A stretch of DNA of 59,763 bases from Candidatus Endomicrobium macrotermitis (GTDB taxonomy: Bacteria; Elusimicrobiota; Endomicrobiia; Endomicrobiales; Endomicrobiaceae): assembly GCA_031271405.1 (NCBI GenBank), contig JAISVT010000040.1:1-59763 (forward strand), given 5' to 3'. Made by a program: the position numbers and the translations under genes. The notes under the pieces are model-generated. The model was not told the origin of the DNA. It was given only the letters and a program-made list of their open reading frames with translations, and did not search any database. Positions 7,644 through 16,082 of the stretch are shown piece after piece (the stretch's first letter is position 1; every line of letters starts with the position of its first letter).

Positions 7644-8874
7644 AATATTTGACGTTATCGTTATAGGAGCAGGACCTTCCGGAATGATCGCCGCCATAGC
7701 TGCCGGCGAAAGAAACCTCAAAACTTTACTGCTTGAAAAAAAATCCCGTCCCGGAATTAAACTTTCCATTACCGGAAAAGGAAGATGCAATCTCACAAAC
7801 AGCGCCGATATCGGCGAATTCGTAAAGTGTTTCAGAAACGGAAAGTTTTTGTACGCGGCTTTTAACGCGTTTTCCAACGAAGACCTGATATCTTTTTTTG
7901 AAAACCTCGGAGTGCAGTGCAAACTTGAAAGGGGCGGACGTTATTTCCCCGAAAGCGGAAAAGCTTCGGATATCGCCGCCGCTTTGGCAAAACGCGCTAA
8001 AATTTTTTCAAAAATAATTACAGGGACGCAGGTAAAATCGGTGTCGAAGCGGAAAGACGGATTGTTTGAAGTTTTTGCGGGCGGCGGTTCGTTTGTTTCG
8101 AAAAACGTCATAGCGGCGTGCGGAGGACTTTCTTATCCGTCAACCGGTTCTACGGGCGACGGATATGAAATTGCCGAAAATTTCGGGCATACGGTAAAAG
8201 AGCTTTCGGCGGCTTTGGTGCCTTTGGTTCTGGACAGCCCTTATTTGAAGGAATTGAGCGGGCTTAAACTTAAAAATGTCGGAGTTTCCGTTTTAAACGG
8301 GAAAAAAACTTTAGCCGAAGAATTCGGGGAAGCGGAATTTACCGTATTCGGCGCGGACGGCCCGGTAATTCTCACTTTGAGTTCGCTTACTGGCGAAGAA
8401 ATAAAAAAATCGGAGCTGTTTTTATCCGTAAATTTTAAACCCGCGCTTTCTCCGGAACAGTTAAATCTGCGTTTGCTGAGAGAAATCGACAAATTCGGGC
8501 AGTATCCGGTCAAAGATATGCTTAAAGAACTCCTTCCGGTCCGGCTTATAAAGCCTTTTTTAAATTATTGCGGAATCAATATCGCAAAAAAATGTTCGCA
8601 GATAAACAAAGCCGACAGGGAAAAGATTTCCGCGTCTCTTTTTGATTTCAGGTTCAAAATCAAAGGCGTAAAGGACATAAAAGAGGCCATTGTGACTAGG
8701 GGCGGAGTATCCGCGGATGAAATAGAGCAGAAGACTATGCAGTCTAAACTTGTCAAAGGCCTTTATTTTTGCGGCGAAATGATAGACGTTGACGCTCCCA
8801 CCGGCGGTTTTAATTTGCAGGCGGCTTTTTCAACGGGTTATTTGGCCGGAAAATCCGTTAATGGCGGGGAATGA
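7636..8874 (+). CDS. BaiN/HI0933-family NAD(P)/FAD-dependent oxidoreductase
   Basis: 412-residue flavoprotein. The N-terminal dinucleotide-binding fold has GAGPSG at 11-16 and LLLEKK ending strand 2. The family-specific GKGRCNLTN sits at 48-56. GGLSYPSTGSTGDGY lies near 170. The C-terminal FAD-closing motif DAPTGGFNLQAAFSTG is near 385-400. These features define the YhiN/HI0933 (BaiN-type) group, some of whose members reduce steroid double bonds; most have no known substrate. Length is normal. Overlaps the kinase gene by 8 nt. Confidence 0.9.
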   Translation: MSEIFDVIVIGAGPSGMIAAIAAGERNLKTLLLEKKSRPGIKLSITGKGRCNLTNSADIGEFVKCFRNGKFLYAAFNAFSNEDLISFFENLGVQCKLERGGRYFPESGKASDIAAALAKRAKIFSKIITGTQVKSVSKRKDGLFEVFAGGGSFVSKNVIAACGGLSYPSTGSTGDGYEIAENFGHTVKELSAALVPLVLDSPYLKELSGLKLKNVGVSVLNGKKTLAEEFGEAEFTVFGADGPVILTLSSLTGEEIKKSELFLSVNFKPALSPEQLNLRLLREIDKFGQYPVKDMLKELLPVRLIKPFLNYCGINIAKKCSQINKADREKISASLFDFRFKIKGVKDIKEAIVTRGGVSADEIEQKTMQSKLVKGLYFCGEMIDVDAPTGGFNLQAAFSTGYLAGKSVNGGE

Positions 8875-8953
8875 GGAGTCAGGAGCGATTGCGCGTAAGT
8901 ATTTATAAACTTGCCGGTTCACTCCCGGCTTCTCATTTCTGATTCCTGACTGT
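8873..8953. repeat. Heptamer-armed palindrome, GAGTCAG type
   Basis: Left arm GAGGAGTCAGGAGCG (8873-8887) starts inside the stop codon of the flavoprotein. The right arm CTTCTCATTTCTGATTCCTGAC (8929-8950) is its imperfect reverse complement. Both arms show period-7 spacing. It fills the 93-bp gap and may form a terminator-like hairpin (TTTT follows). Confidence 0.6.
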
Positions 8954-8967
8954 TTTAAAAAAGGGGG

Positions 8968-9240
8968 ATGAAATTGAGTGTTTTTGAAGCGGTTATGATG
9001 GTTTGTTTCGGGTTTGCGTGGCCTTTTTCAATATATAAATCGTATAAATCCAAAAGCAATAAAGGCAAGAGCCTGTGGTTTTTGGTAATTGTGCTGACAG
9101 GTTATTCGTGCGGGATAATACATAAGGTTTTTTATAACTTCGATTATGTTATAATTTTATACGCGCTGAATTTTATGCTTGTGTTTGCCGACTCGTGCCT
9201 GTATTTCAGAAATTATCTTTTGGAGAGGGCAAAAATATGA
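8968..9240 (+). CDS. Small 3-TM PQ-loop / SemiSWEET-like membrane protein
   Basis: 90 residues with three hydrophobic segments (about 8-22, 35-52 and 61-80). FGFAWPFSIYKSYKSKSNKG (14-33) resembles the first helix and PQ-loop-like turn of SemiSWEET-type half transporters, with a conserved-looking WP and a basic KSYKSKS loop. RBS AAGGGGG lies a few nt before the ATG. The downstream regulator overlaps its stop (ATGA), so the two are co-translated. A transport role (sugar or other small solute) is inferred from the fold; no substrate can be named. Confidence 0.6.
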   Translation: MKLSVFEAVMMVCFGFAWPFSIYKSYKSKSNKGKSLWFLVIVLTGYSCGIIHKVFYNFDYVIILYALNFMLVFADSCLYFRNYLLERAKI

Positions 9241-9902
9241 AAGAAAAAATAAAGGCGATGGTAAAGTGCCGGATTTTTAGCGGGATACCGGAAGAAGATA
9301 TAGAATCCATGCTGCGCTACCTAAAGCCTAAAATCAAAAAATACAAAAAGGGTTCGCACATAATTAATATAGGAGACGTTATTACCGACGTGATAGTAAT
9401 TTTGGAAGGCGGCGTGCAGCTGGTTAAGGAAGACCTTTTGGGCGCGCGCTCTCTAATAGCTCATTACGGGGCGGGAGAATCCCTTTTTGAGACGTCGGCT
9501 TCCGTTAAAACAAAAGGTTATTTCGGCTGCTATGTTACATGCAATTCTCTTATAATGTCCATTCCCTTTGAAAATATTATGAGAGTTCCGCGGTCGTTAA
9601 AGCTGTTCAACGCGCAAATTGTCAAAAACCTTATTTCGATACTTGCCGAAAAGTCCTTAAGCATTTATATGCAGCTTGAACACGCAAGCAGGCATGATAT
9701 CAGAAAAAAGCTGCTTTCTTACCTGATATTTCAAAAGGAGAAAGCCGGTACGGACGAATTTGTCATCCCTTTGAGCAAAACCGATTTGGCCGATTTCCTT
9801 TTTATAAACAGAAGCGCGATGACCAGGGAACTTGCTTCTATGAAAAAAGACAATATTATAAGTTTTAAGGGCAGAAAATTTACGATTAAAAAAACGAATT
9901 GA
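9237..9902 (+). CDS. Crp/Fnr-family transcriptional regulator
   Basis: 221 residues. The N-terminal cyclic-nucleotide-binding-like jelly roll spans about 12-130 (FSGIPEEDIESML; GDVITDVIVILEGGVQLV; GAGESLFE). A long dimer helix follows at about 135-160, then a winged HTH at about 170-215 (LSKTDLADFLFINRSAMTRELASMKK). There is no Cys cluster of the Fnr type, so it is not an obvious Fe-S oxygen sensor. The ATG at 9237 overlaps the upstream stop; this start fits the family better than in-frame codons inside the upstream gene. Likely controls its partner membrane protein or a dispersed regulon. Confidence 0.88.
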   Translation: MKEKIKAMVKCRIFSGIPEEDIESMLRYLKPKIKKYKKGSHIINIGDVITDVIVILEGGVQLVKEDLLGARSLIAHYGAGESLFETSASVKTKGYFGCYVTCNSLIMSIPFENIMRVPRSLKLFNAQIVKNLISILAEKSLSIYMQLEHASRHDIRKKLLSYLIFQKEKAGTDEFVIPLSKTDLADFLFINRSAMTRELASMKKDNIISFKGRKFTIKKTN

Positions 9903-9965
9903 AAAGAGATCTCATAGCGGTAAAAACGTTTCAATTAATCTTAAAATTATATAAAATCTCTTGAA

Positions 9966-10658
9966 ATGACTAAAACAATAAGAAATGCCGCCGCCGTTTT
10001 TTTTGTCCCGGCAGTTGCGGCAGCCGCATATACCCTGATTAAAACTTTTTTGTCGTTTTCGGCGTCAAGCGGAAATAAACATATGCCTTTTTGGGCGGGA
10101 ATATTTTGTTACGCCGTGCTTCATGCGGCGTTTTATAAGCCTTTAAAAACATATATTTTCGGTCACGAACTCTCGCACGCCGTTGCGGGTCTTTTAAGCG
10201 GCGCGAGAATAAAAAAGTTTAAAGTCGGGAAACAATCCGGAAGCGTCGTTTTGACGAAAGACAATATATGGATAACGCTTGCTCCGTATATGTTTCCGAT
10301 ATACGTTTTTGTTTTGATAATAGCGTATTTAATGCTGGGCTGGGCAGCGGATATAAGGCTTTTTTACGGGTATTTTCTTTTTCTTGCCGGTTTTTTAATA
10401 GCTTTCCATGCAGCTTTAACGGTATAGATCTTAAGCATAGGCCAGCCCGATTTAAAAGTTTACGGAGTGTTCTTTTCTTATGTGGTAATTGCGGCCGTAA
10501 ACGTCGCGGTATTCGGGCTGCTTATGGCTATGGCTTTTCCGGACGCGGTGAATATTAAAGTTTTTTTTATGGAAATTTTCCGAAACTCCATAGGGATATA
10601 TGTTTTTCTATATGAAGGCGCGGCGCAGATTGTTACCGCTTTTCGGGAGACGGCATAA
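9966..10658 (+). pseudogene. M50-like membrane zinc metalloprotease, interrupted by in-frame TAG
   Basis: A polytopic membrane protein with HELSH at 67-71 (zinc-binding HExxH inside a TM helix), followed by the SGSV...LAPYMFP region typical of M50-type site-2-protease-like proteins. The frame stops at TAG 10425-10427 (codon 154) but continues open in the same frame as ILSIGQPDLKVYGVFFSYVV... to the stop at 10656-10658. The continuation supplies the last TM segments and a QPDLK motif that could hold the third metal ligand. One base change in a single codon therefore splits an otherwise intact gene of about 230 codons. Either it is a recent pseudogene, the first 153 codons make a truncated product, or there is a base-call error. 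TAG is an ordinary stop elsewhere in the window (dnaB, rplI, radA, fba), so recoding is unlikely. Confidence 0.72.
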
Positions 10659-10730
10659 TAGCTTATAACGGAAATATTGAAAATACTATGCCCGGCATAA
10701 AATTACACAAAAACAGGGGTTTACAAAGTT

Positions 10731-11324
10731 ATGTTTAGCGTTCCGGCGGACGAGCTGAAAAGAAAAGGGTTTCATTTGCTGTCGCTTATATACGTTATAG
10801 CGTATATGTACCTTTCAAAACCCGCGGTGATTTTGGGGCTGGGTATTGCCATAGCGCTTGTGATTACGCTTGAAGTTTTAAGGTTTAAAGTTCCGGTTTT
10901 TAATGATTTTTTTTGCCGGAATTTTAAAGGTTTTTACAGGCCGGAAGAGGCGAAAAAGGTAAGCGGCCTTATAGGCACTTTGTCCGGAGCTTTGATTACC
11001 GTCGTTTTGTTTCCGAACAGATATATGGTGCTTGCAAGTTTTTTATATCTGGTCTTCGGAGATTCTGCCGCGGCGCTTGCCGGCAAAAGCGTCGGGAAGC
11101 ATAAATCGTTTGCGGGAAAAAGCATCGAAGGAAGCGCGGCCTGTTTTATAGTCTGCTTTATTGCAGGTTTATTTATTTTTAACTGGAAATTCGCTTTGGC
11201 CGGCGCGTTAATCGCCGCGGCCGTAGAAGCCGTTCCGTGGAAAATAAACGACAATTTCTGGATGCAGATCGTAAACGCCGGGCTTTTGACGCTGCTCTCG
11301 GGAGTTATGATATGGACAAAATAA
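10731..11324 (+). CDS. Dolichol/polyprenol (phytol) kinase-like CTP transferase family
   Basis: 197-residue polytopic membrane protein of the SEC59/VTE5-like family, which phosphorylates prenols or lipids with CTP. ELKRKGFHLLSL sits at the N-terminus. The diagnostic segment GDSAAALAGKSVGKHKSFAGKSIEGS (split: GDSAAALAGKSVGKHK and AGKSIEGS) lies near 113-138. About six hydrophobic helices. It precedes an ABC transporter and a polysaccharide deacetylase, which suggests lipid-carrier or glycan work at the envelope. The 3' end overlaps the ABC ATPase start by 13 nt. Confidence 0.82.
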   Translation: MFSVPADELKRKGFHLLSLIYVIAYMYLSKPAVILGLGIAIALVITLEVLRFKVPVFNDFFCRNFKGFYRPEEAKKVSGLIGTLSGALITVVLFPNRYMVLASFLYLVFGDSAAALAGKSVGKHKSFAGKSIEGSAACFIVCFIAGLFIFNWKFALAGALIAAAVEAVPWKINDNFWMQIVNAGLLTLLSGVMIWTK

Positions 11325-12082
11325 TTTCCGTGGAAGTAAAAAATCTTGTCAAAAAGTACGGAAATTTCGAAGCCGTTAAAGACATAAGTTTTGACGTAAA
11401 AAAAGGCGAAATATTTTCTTTTCTGGGTCCTAACGGAGCCGGAAAAACCACTACGGTAAAAGTTTTAACCGGGCTTTTAAAGCCTTCGTCCGGCGAAGTT
11501 TCTGTTTTGGGAATGGATGTCCTGCGCGGCATAGATAAAATAAAAAGCAGAATAGGTTTTGTGCCCGACCAGCCTTACGTTTATCCGTATCTGACGGCTT
11601 TTGAGTATATGCGTATGATAGGCGACATATATAAAGTCCCTGTCGAAAAGCAGCAAAAAATGATTCCCGAACTGTTTGAAATGTTTGAACTTGACGGGCG
11701 TTCGGGCGAAATAATAGACTCTTTTTCCCACGGAATGAAACAAAAACTGGTGATTTCCGGAGTCCTTTTGCATGATCCCGAAATAATGTTTCTTGACGAA
11801 CCTCTTGTGGGGTTAGACCCGGCAAGCGCAAGGCTTGTAAAAGACATTTTCGTGAGACTGGCAAAGAGCGGTACGACCGTTTTTATGTGTACTCACGTAT
11901 TGGATATAGCGCAGAAGCTTTCAGACAGAATATGCATTGTGAACGGCGGCAGGATTTTGGCTTTGGATACGTTTGAAAACCTGAAAAAAAATTATGCTTC
12001 GGATTCCGATTTAGAGTCCGTATATCTGGGCATAGTGGGCGGAACCGGCGGAAAACAAATAAAAATGCTTGACGGTATTTAA
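11312..12082 (+). CDS. ABC transporter ATP-binding protein (ABC-2 type exporter)
   Basis: 256 residues. Walker A GPNGAGKTT (39-47), Q-loop near PDQPYVYPYLT, signature variant SFSHGMKQKL (about 137-146, SHGMK in place of SGGQ), Walker B IMFLDEPLVGLDP (about 156-168), H-loop CTHVL. This pattern fits exporters of the DRA/CcmA type. ATG 11312 is chosen because it overlaps the upstream stop by 13 nt and starts the domain correctly. Pairs with the permease that follows directly (TAATG). Confidence 0.93.
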   Translation: MDKIISVEVKNLVKKYGNFEAVKDISFDVKKGEIFSFLGPNGAGKTTTVKVLTGLLKPSSGEVSVLGMDVLRGIDKIKSRIGFVPDQPYVYPYLTAFEYMRMIGDIYKVPVEKQQKMIPELFEMFELDGRSGEIIDSFSHGMKQKLVISGVLLHDPEIMFLDEPLVGLDPASARLVKDIFVRLAKSGTTVFMCTHVLDIAQKLSDRICIVNGGRILALDTFENLKKNYASDSDLESVYLGIVGGTGGKQIKMLDGI

Positions 12083-13701
12083 TGTTATATCTTGTAAAAA
12101 TATCTCTTCTGTCTTTAAAGAATAAAATTTCTTCGCTTAAATTCTCCGAAGATTTAAAAGCCGCTTTTTTCATTTTTATAGGAATAAATCTCGTTTTAAT
12201 CGTTTATGCCGGTTCGTATTCTTTGCTGAAATACGTAAACTCCGCGGCGGTCGCGGGCCCTCTGATAGCAAACAAAATAACCGCTTTGATGTTTCTTACC
12301 GCTTTTTTGATGACAGCGCTTTCGGCCGTTATAGTTTCTTTTTCTTCGATTTATTTCGGGAAAGACTTAAAGCTTCTTTTGTATCTTCCCGTGAAAACCG
12401 CCGCGATATTTTCTTTTAAGGCTTTAAACGCTTCTTTTTACGCCTCGTGGATGGTTTTTGCCGTTTTAATGCCTTTTCTTTTCGCTTTCGGAACGGTCAA
12501 AAACGCGGGTGTATGGTTTTACGTCTTTGCGCCCGTTTTTGCAGTCCCGTTTTTGGCGTCTGCAAGTTTTGCCGGAACCGCTTTTTCCGTGATAATAATG
12601 AAATTCTTTCCGGCCGCGAAAATAAGAAACATAATGTTTGTCACGGGCGCGGTTTTTTTTACGGCGCTTCTGGCGGTTTTAAGGCTTACGTATTCGCAAA
12701 AACTTATAAGCACTGAAGGGTTTGCGCTTTTATCGCAGTATTTGAGCTATCTTGACGCTCCTACAGCGAAAGTTTTGCCGTCATGGTGGTATGCCGGCTC
12801 CATTTTCGGGCTCGCCTCCGGAAACTTAAGCAGCACTCTGGCTTATTTTTTTATGCTTTTAGCCGGCGCTGCCTCTATGTGGGCGGTTTTGAAGATATTT
12901 GCGAAAAAATATTTTATAGACGGTTTAAACGAAGGCCAGGCTTTTGCGGCGTCAAAGATAAAAAAAGAAAATTACTCGGTTTCCTCCCCGTTTTCGTCGC
13001 TTTTAAAAAAGGACTTGAAAGTTTTTTTCAGGGATTCCGGACAATGGTCGCAGATTTTGATCATAGCGTCGATAGTGCTTGTGTATCTTTTCAGCATGTA
13101 TAAGCTGTCTTTCGAAACGTTGAAAATGCACAACGTTATGTCTTTGGTCAACTGCGCGCTTGTGTGGTTTGTGGCTACAGCCGCCGCTTTAAGGCTTTCT
13201 TTTCCGCTTATAAGCCTGGAAGGCGAAAGTTTTTGGTTTTTGCTTACGGTTCCCGTAGGAAAGTTTAAAATTTTTACGGAAAAAATATTGTTCGGAACGC
13301 TTCCCGTATGCGCGGTTTCTGTTATTTTGATCGCCGTTACGAATTATATCATGTCCATATCCGCGCCGGTTTTTATTTTTACCGTTTCGGCTACCGTTTT
13401 TATATCCGCGCTTATAGGCTGCGCTTCCGTTTCTATAGGCTCGATACTGCCGAAATTCAATTATTCGAGCATTCCGCAGATAGAGTCGTCGCTCGGCGGC
13501 CTTGTTTTTATGCTTTTTTCTTTTTTTGTCATAATGGTAAACATATTTATAATAATGCAGCCCGTAAAATTGTTTTATTCGGGCCTTTATTCGCCTGAAG
13601 TTTTCGTAAAATATTTTATCTTAACGGTTTTGGTCAACTTATGTTTTTCTGCAATCGTTTTTTCGGCAGGATATAACTCTTTCGTAAGGATTGAAAAATG
13701 A
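12082..13701 (+). CDS. ABC-2 type transporter permease
   Basis: 539 residues, mostly hydrophobic: clusters of TM helices in the N half (about 25-250) and again in the C half (about 315-535), joined by a short hydrophilic loop (KIKKENYSVSSPFSSLLKKDLK). This duplicated layout is seen in large single-chain ABC-2 permeases. Its start overlaps the ATPase stop (TAATG), so the pair forms one exporter. The substrate is unknown; the polyprenol-kinase-like gene before and deacetylase after favour an envelope lipid or glycan. Confidence 0.8.
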   Translation: MLYLVKISLLSLKNKISSLKFSEDLKAAFFIFIGINLVLIVYAGSYSLLKYVNSAAVAGPLIANKITALMFLTAFLMTALSAVIVSFSSIYFGKDLKLLLYLPVKTAAIFSFKALNASFYASWMVFAVLMPFLFAFGTVKNAGVWFYVFAPVFAVPFLASASFAGTAFSVIIMKFFPAAKIRNIMFVTGAVFFTALLAVLRLTYSQKLISTEGFALLSQYLSYLDAPTAKVLPSWWYAGSIFGLASGNLSSTLAYFFMLLAGAASMWAVLKIFAKKYFIDGLNEGQAFAASKIKKENYSVSSPFSSLLKKDLKVFFRDSGQWSQILIIASIVLVYLFSMYKLSFETLKMHNVMSLVNCALVWFVATAAALRLSFPLISLEGESFWFLLTVPVGKFKIFTEKILFGTLPVCAVSVILIAVTNYIMSISAPVFIFTVSATVFISALIGCASVSIGSILPKFNYSSIPQIESSLGGLVFMLFSFFVIMVNIFIIMQPVKLFYSGLYSPEVFVKYFILTVLVNLCFSAIVFSAGYNSFVRIEK

Positions 13702-14378
13702 AACGCGCCGCCGCCCTTATTTTAATTTTTTTCTGTGCAGTTTGTTTTACATTTGCGGAAGATAAAATTTTCTACACGGACGGGCCGAGAACGTCAAAAA
13801 AAATAGCCCTTACTTTTGACGACGGTCCCGGAAAAGCCACTGAAAGGATACTTGAGGCGCTCAAAGAGAAAAACGTGAAAGCCACTTTTTTTATGGTAGG
13901 CATACAGGCGGAAAAAAATCCGAATCTGGCGAAAAAAATTTTTGATGCCGGGCACGAGATTCAAAGCCACACGTATTCGCATATGAATTTTTACAAATAC
14001 GCTCAGGAAGACAAGGCGGAAAAAATGAAGGAAGAACTTTTAAGAGCGGAAAAGGCCATAGAAGAAAACGCGGGAGTCAAGCCTTACCTTGTGAGGTTTC
14101 CTTACGGTTATTCCAGAGACGACGCCAAAAAAACGGCTTCGGAAAACGGATATAAAATGATTAACTGGTCTTTCGGGCTGGACTGGGTCAAAAAACTCGA
14201 CGGGGAAGACGTATATAAAAAATACGTTTCAAACATAAGAAGCGGCGCGGTTTTTCTCATACACGATTTGAATTATAACGAGGCGTTTCTTTCTTTTATA
14301 GGCGATTTTATAGACGAAATAAAGTCCCGCGGATACGAGCTTGTTACCGTAAGCGAGATGTTCGGGTTTAACAAATAA
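13698..14378 (+). CDS. Exported polysaccharide deacetylase (NodB domain)
   Basis: 226 residues. Signal peptide 1-20 (FTFA|ED). NodB motifs: TFDDGPG 39-45 (catalytic base and metal Asp), HTYSH 91-95 (metal His pair), RFPYG 133-137, LIHD 187-190. All catalytic positions are present. It would remove acetyl groups from a periplasmic or surface glycan (peptidoglycan or exopolysaccharide). Coupled to the permease gene by a 4-nt overlap. Confidence 0.93.
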   Translation: MKRAAALILIFFCAVCFTFAEDKIFYTDGPRTSKKIALTFDDGPGKATERILEALKEKNVKATFFMVGIQAEKNPNLAKKIFDAGHEIQSHTYSHMNFYKYAQEDKAEKMKEELLRAEKAIEENAGVKPYLVRFPYGYSRDDAKKTASENGYKMINWSFGLDWVKKLDGEDVYKKYVSNIRSGAVFLIHDLNYNEAFLSFIGDFIDEIKSRGYELVTVSEMFGFNK

Positions 14379-14390
14379 AAGGAGACCGGC

Positions 14391-14633
14391 ATGGCTGACA
14401 TTTTAATCGTGTCTTTGGCAAAAAGGAATGAAACGGCGGTTAAAACGCAGGAACTTCTTACGGATTTCGGATGCATTATAAAAACGCGGCTCGGCCTGCA
14501 TGAAAGCGGCGCGGCATGCGCCGACAGAGGAATTATAATACTCGAACTTGCCCCGGACGCCGAAAAAATTTACGAGCTTACGAAAAAACTCGAAACCGTA
14601 GAAGGCGTCAAAACGAAATTCGTTTCGATATAG
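14391..14633 (+). CDS. Small ACT-like protein (TM1266 / iron-only hydrogenase regulator-like)
   Basis: 80 residues with a beta-alpha-beta-beta-alpha-beta pattern: ADILIVSLAKR, helix VKTQELLTDFG, strand CIIKTRLGLHE, strand GIIILELAP, helix IYELTKKLETVEG, strand VKTKFVSI. This resembles the TM1266-like ACT/NikR-C-like family that sits near [FeFe]-hydrogenase genes in anaerobes. No hydrogenase gene is in the window, so the regulatory assignment is tentative. RBS AAGGAG precedes the ATG by 8 nt. It stands just before the ribosomal protein operon promoter. Confidence 0.5.
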   Translation: MADILIVSLAKRNETAVKTQELLTDFGCIIKTRLGLHESGAACADRGIIILELAPDAEKIYELTKKLETVEGVKTKFVSI

Positions 14634-14716
14634 CGTCCGTAAAATATACGGGCTTTGCCGCTTTTTGAAGCGGAACGCTTTTCTTATCCGCGCGCGTAAA
14701 GCAGCTGCGGCGGCGG

Positions 14717-14745
14717 TTGAAAAAACAAGAAAAGTTTTGTATATT
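14717..14745 (+). promoter_or_regulatory. Sigma-70 promoter of the rpsF-ssb-rpsR-rplI operon
   Basis: TTGAAA (14717-14722), 17-bp spacer, TATATT (14740-14745), about 100 nt before rpsF. Confidence 0.65.
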
Positions 14746-14771
14746 AGTCCAACGGTCAATCGGCCGTTACT

Positions 14772-14825
14772 TTGCTTTATGCCCGGCATAAGGCTAAACC
14801 TGCGGACGCAGTGTCCGCGAGGAAA
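14772..14825 (+). promoter_or_regulatory. Structured rpsF leader (possible S6:S18 autoregulatory element)
   Basis: Two hairpins in the 5' UTR: TTATGCC/GGCATAA (about 14776-14790) and GCGGAC-GCAGT-GTCCGC (about 14803-14819), just before the AAAGGAGGTG ribosome site. Many bacteria have an S6:S18-binding leader at this position. I did not match the consensus, so the role is inferred from position. Confidence 0.35.
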
Positions 14826-14846
14826 TCCAAAAAGGAGGTGTAAATA

Positions 14847-15227
14847 ATGAACTACGAAAGCACTTTTATCTGTTCCCCGGAACTTCCGGTCGAAAAAGTT
14901 GAAGAACTTACCGCAAAAGTCTCGAAAATCGTCGAATCTTCCAACGGCACGGTCAAAACCGTACAACAGCTCGGAAAGAAAAGATTTGCTTATCCCATCA
15001 ACAAATTCCGCGAAGGAAGCTATGTTTATATGGAGTTGAGCGGAGAAGGCGGCATGATCGGAACGATTGAAAACTTTTTGAAGCTGAACGACGGAGTCAT
15101 AAGATTCCTCACCGTTAAAGTCGAAAAGAAAAAAGTTGCGGCAAAGACCGCTGCGAAAGCGGCCGCGCCTGCGGCTCCGGAGGTAAAACAAGATGAACCA
15201 GCAGCAGAACAGTCTCCGCTTGCCTGA
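14847..15227 (+). CDS. rpsF: 30S ribosomal protein S6
   Basis: 126 residues. Typical S6 start MNYESTFICSPELPVEKVEEL and the core KRFAYPINKFREGSYVYMEL near 50-69, which forms the S18 interface. The C-terminus is extended by a Lys/Ala-rich tail with EVKQDEPAAEQSPLA. The tail overlaps ssb by 35 nt, so the ssb ribosome-binding site lies inside rpsF. Strong AAAGGAGG site before the ATG. Confidence 0.96.
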   Translation: MNYESTFICSPELPVEKVEELTAKVSKIVESSNGTVKTVQQLGKKRFAYPINKFREGSYVYMELSGEGGMIGTIENFLKLNDGVIRFLTVKVEKKKVAAKTAAKAAAPAAPEVKQDEPAAEQSPLA

Positions 15228-15669
15228 GCAAAATAACGTAATGATGATAGGAAGGCTTACCAGAGACCCCGAACTTAGGCGCACCGGTACGGGAAAAGCG
15301 GTCTGTTCTTTCGACATCGCAATAAGCAGAAGATTCAAAGACCAGGTCACCGGCGAATGGAAAGACGCCGACCCTACGTTTGTCCCTATTGTAGTTTGGG
15401 GAGACATGGCCGAAAGGTGCGGGGATCGTTTGAAAAAAGGCATTCCCGTTCACGTGGAAGGAAGGCTCCAGACCAATAAATGGGAAGGGGCGGACGGATC
15501 AAAAAGGAGCCGTCTCGAAGTTATAGCTTCAAGAGTGCAGTTTTTGTCGATCGTGAAAGCGGAATCCGCCGCGGCGATAGGCGCAAAGCCGGCTGAAGAT
15601 TCTTCGGCCGCGCCGGAAAGCCAGGCATCGTCAAACGACGGCGACGATTATGAAGACATACCGTTTTAA
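15193..15669 (+). CDS. ssb: Single-stranded DNA-binding protein
   Basis: 158 residues. OB fold 14-118 (NNVMMIGRLTRDPELRRTGTGKAVCSFDIAISR...; key parts GRLTRDPELR, VEGRLQTNKW). A flexible Ser/Ala/Glu linker follows, then the acidic tip DYEDIPF that recruits partner proteins, so the gene is complete. ATG 15193 has GGAGG at 15179-15183 within rpsF. Its place between rpsF and rpsR is the classic arrangement. Confidence 0.96.
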   Translation: MNQQQNSLRLPEQNNVMMIGRLTRDPELRRTGTGKAVCSFDIAISRRFKDQVTGEWKDADPTFVPIVVWGDMAERCGDRLKKGIPVHVEGRLQTNKWEGADGSKRSRLEVIASRVQFLSIVKAESAAAIGAKPAEDSSAAPESQASSNDGDDYEDIPF

Positions 15670-15683
15670 CGGTAATTAAAAGG

Positions 15684-15741
15684 TTCGTCATGCCGCAGCG
15701 GTTTTAAAGTACGGAACCTGAAATGAATTCGGCGTGACAAA
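15684..15741. repeat. Dispersed palindrome (GTCAT family), degenerate copy
   Basis: GTCATGCCGCAGCGG... and ...GAATTCGGCGTGACAAATC in the 96-bp gap between ssb and rpsR. The ends GTCATGCCG / CGGCGTGAC are inverted. Confidence 0.5.
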
Positions 15742-15765
15742 TCGGAAAAAATTAAGGATACAATC

Positions 15766-16071
15766 ATGGCATTTATAAAAAAACCTGCAGGCCAGCCCAG
15801 ACCTCACGGCGCGCAAGGCGCCGAAGGACAGGGGCGTCCCGGCGGAAAGTTCAGAAAGGGCGGTCCTATAAGAAGGAAAGTCTGCCGTTTCTGCGCAGAC
15901 AAGATTGAAATAGATTACAAGAATTTAAGTTTGCTTCGCGCTTTCGTAACCGAAAAAGGAAAAATCCTTTCGGGACGCATAACGGGAACATGCGCGAAAC
16001 ATCAGAGAGAACTCGATACGGCTGTAAAAAGAGCGAGAATGCTTGCTCTCCTGCCGTTTACGGTTAACTAA
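15766..16071 (+). CDS. rpsR: 30S ribosomal protein S18, zinc-binding type
   Basis: 101 residues. Core from about 35: [11 protein letters not shown]...[26 protein letters not shown]. The C40-x2-C43 ... C76-x2-H79 set forms a zinc site (the C+ form of S18). The N-terminal 34 residues are a Gly/Pro/Lys-rich extension, longer than most S18. Binds S6, encoded at the head of the same operon. Confidence 0.95.
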   Translation: MAFIKKPAGQPRPHGAQGAEGQGRPGGKFRKGGPIRRKVCRFCADKIEIDYKNLSLLRAFVTEKGKILSGRITGTCAKHQRELDTAVKRARMLALLPFTVN

Positions 16072-16082
16072 GAGAGGAAAAA

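Noticed and set aside
10425-10427. TAG decoded as an amino acid (recoding)
   Set aside because: TAG ends many intact genes here (rplI, dnaB, radA, fba, the acyl-CoA synthetase), and no pyrrolysine genes or recoding element are seen.
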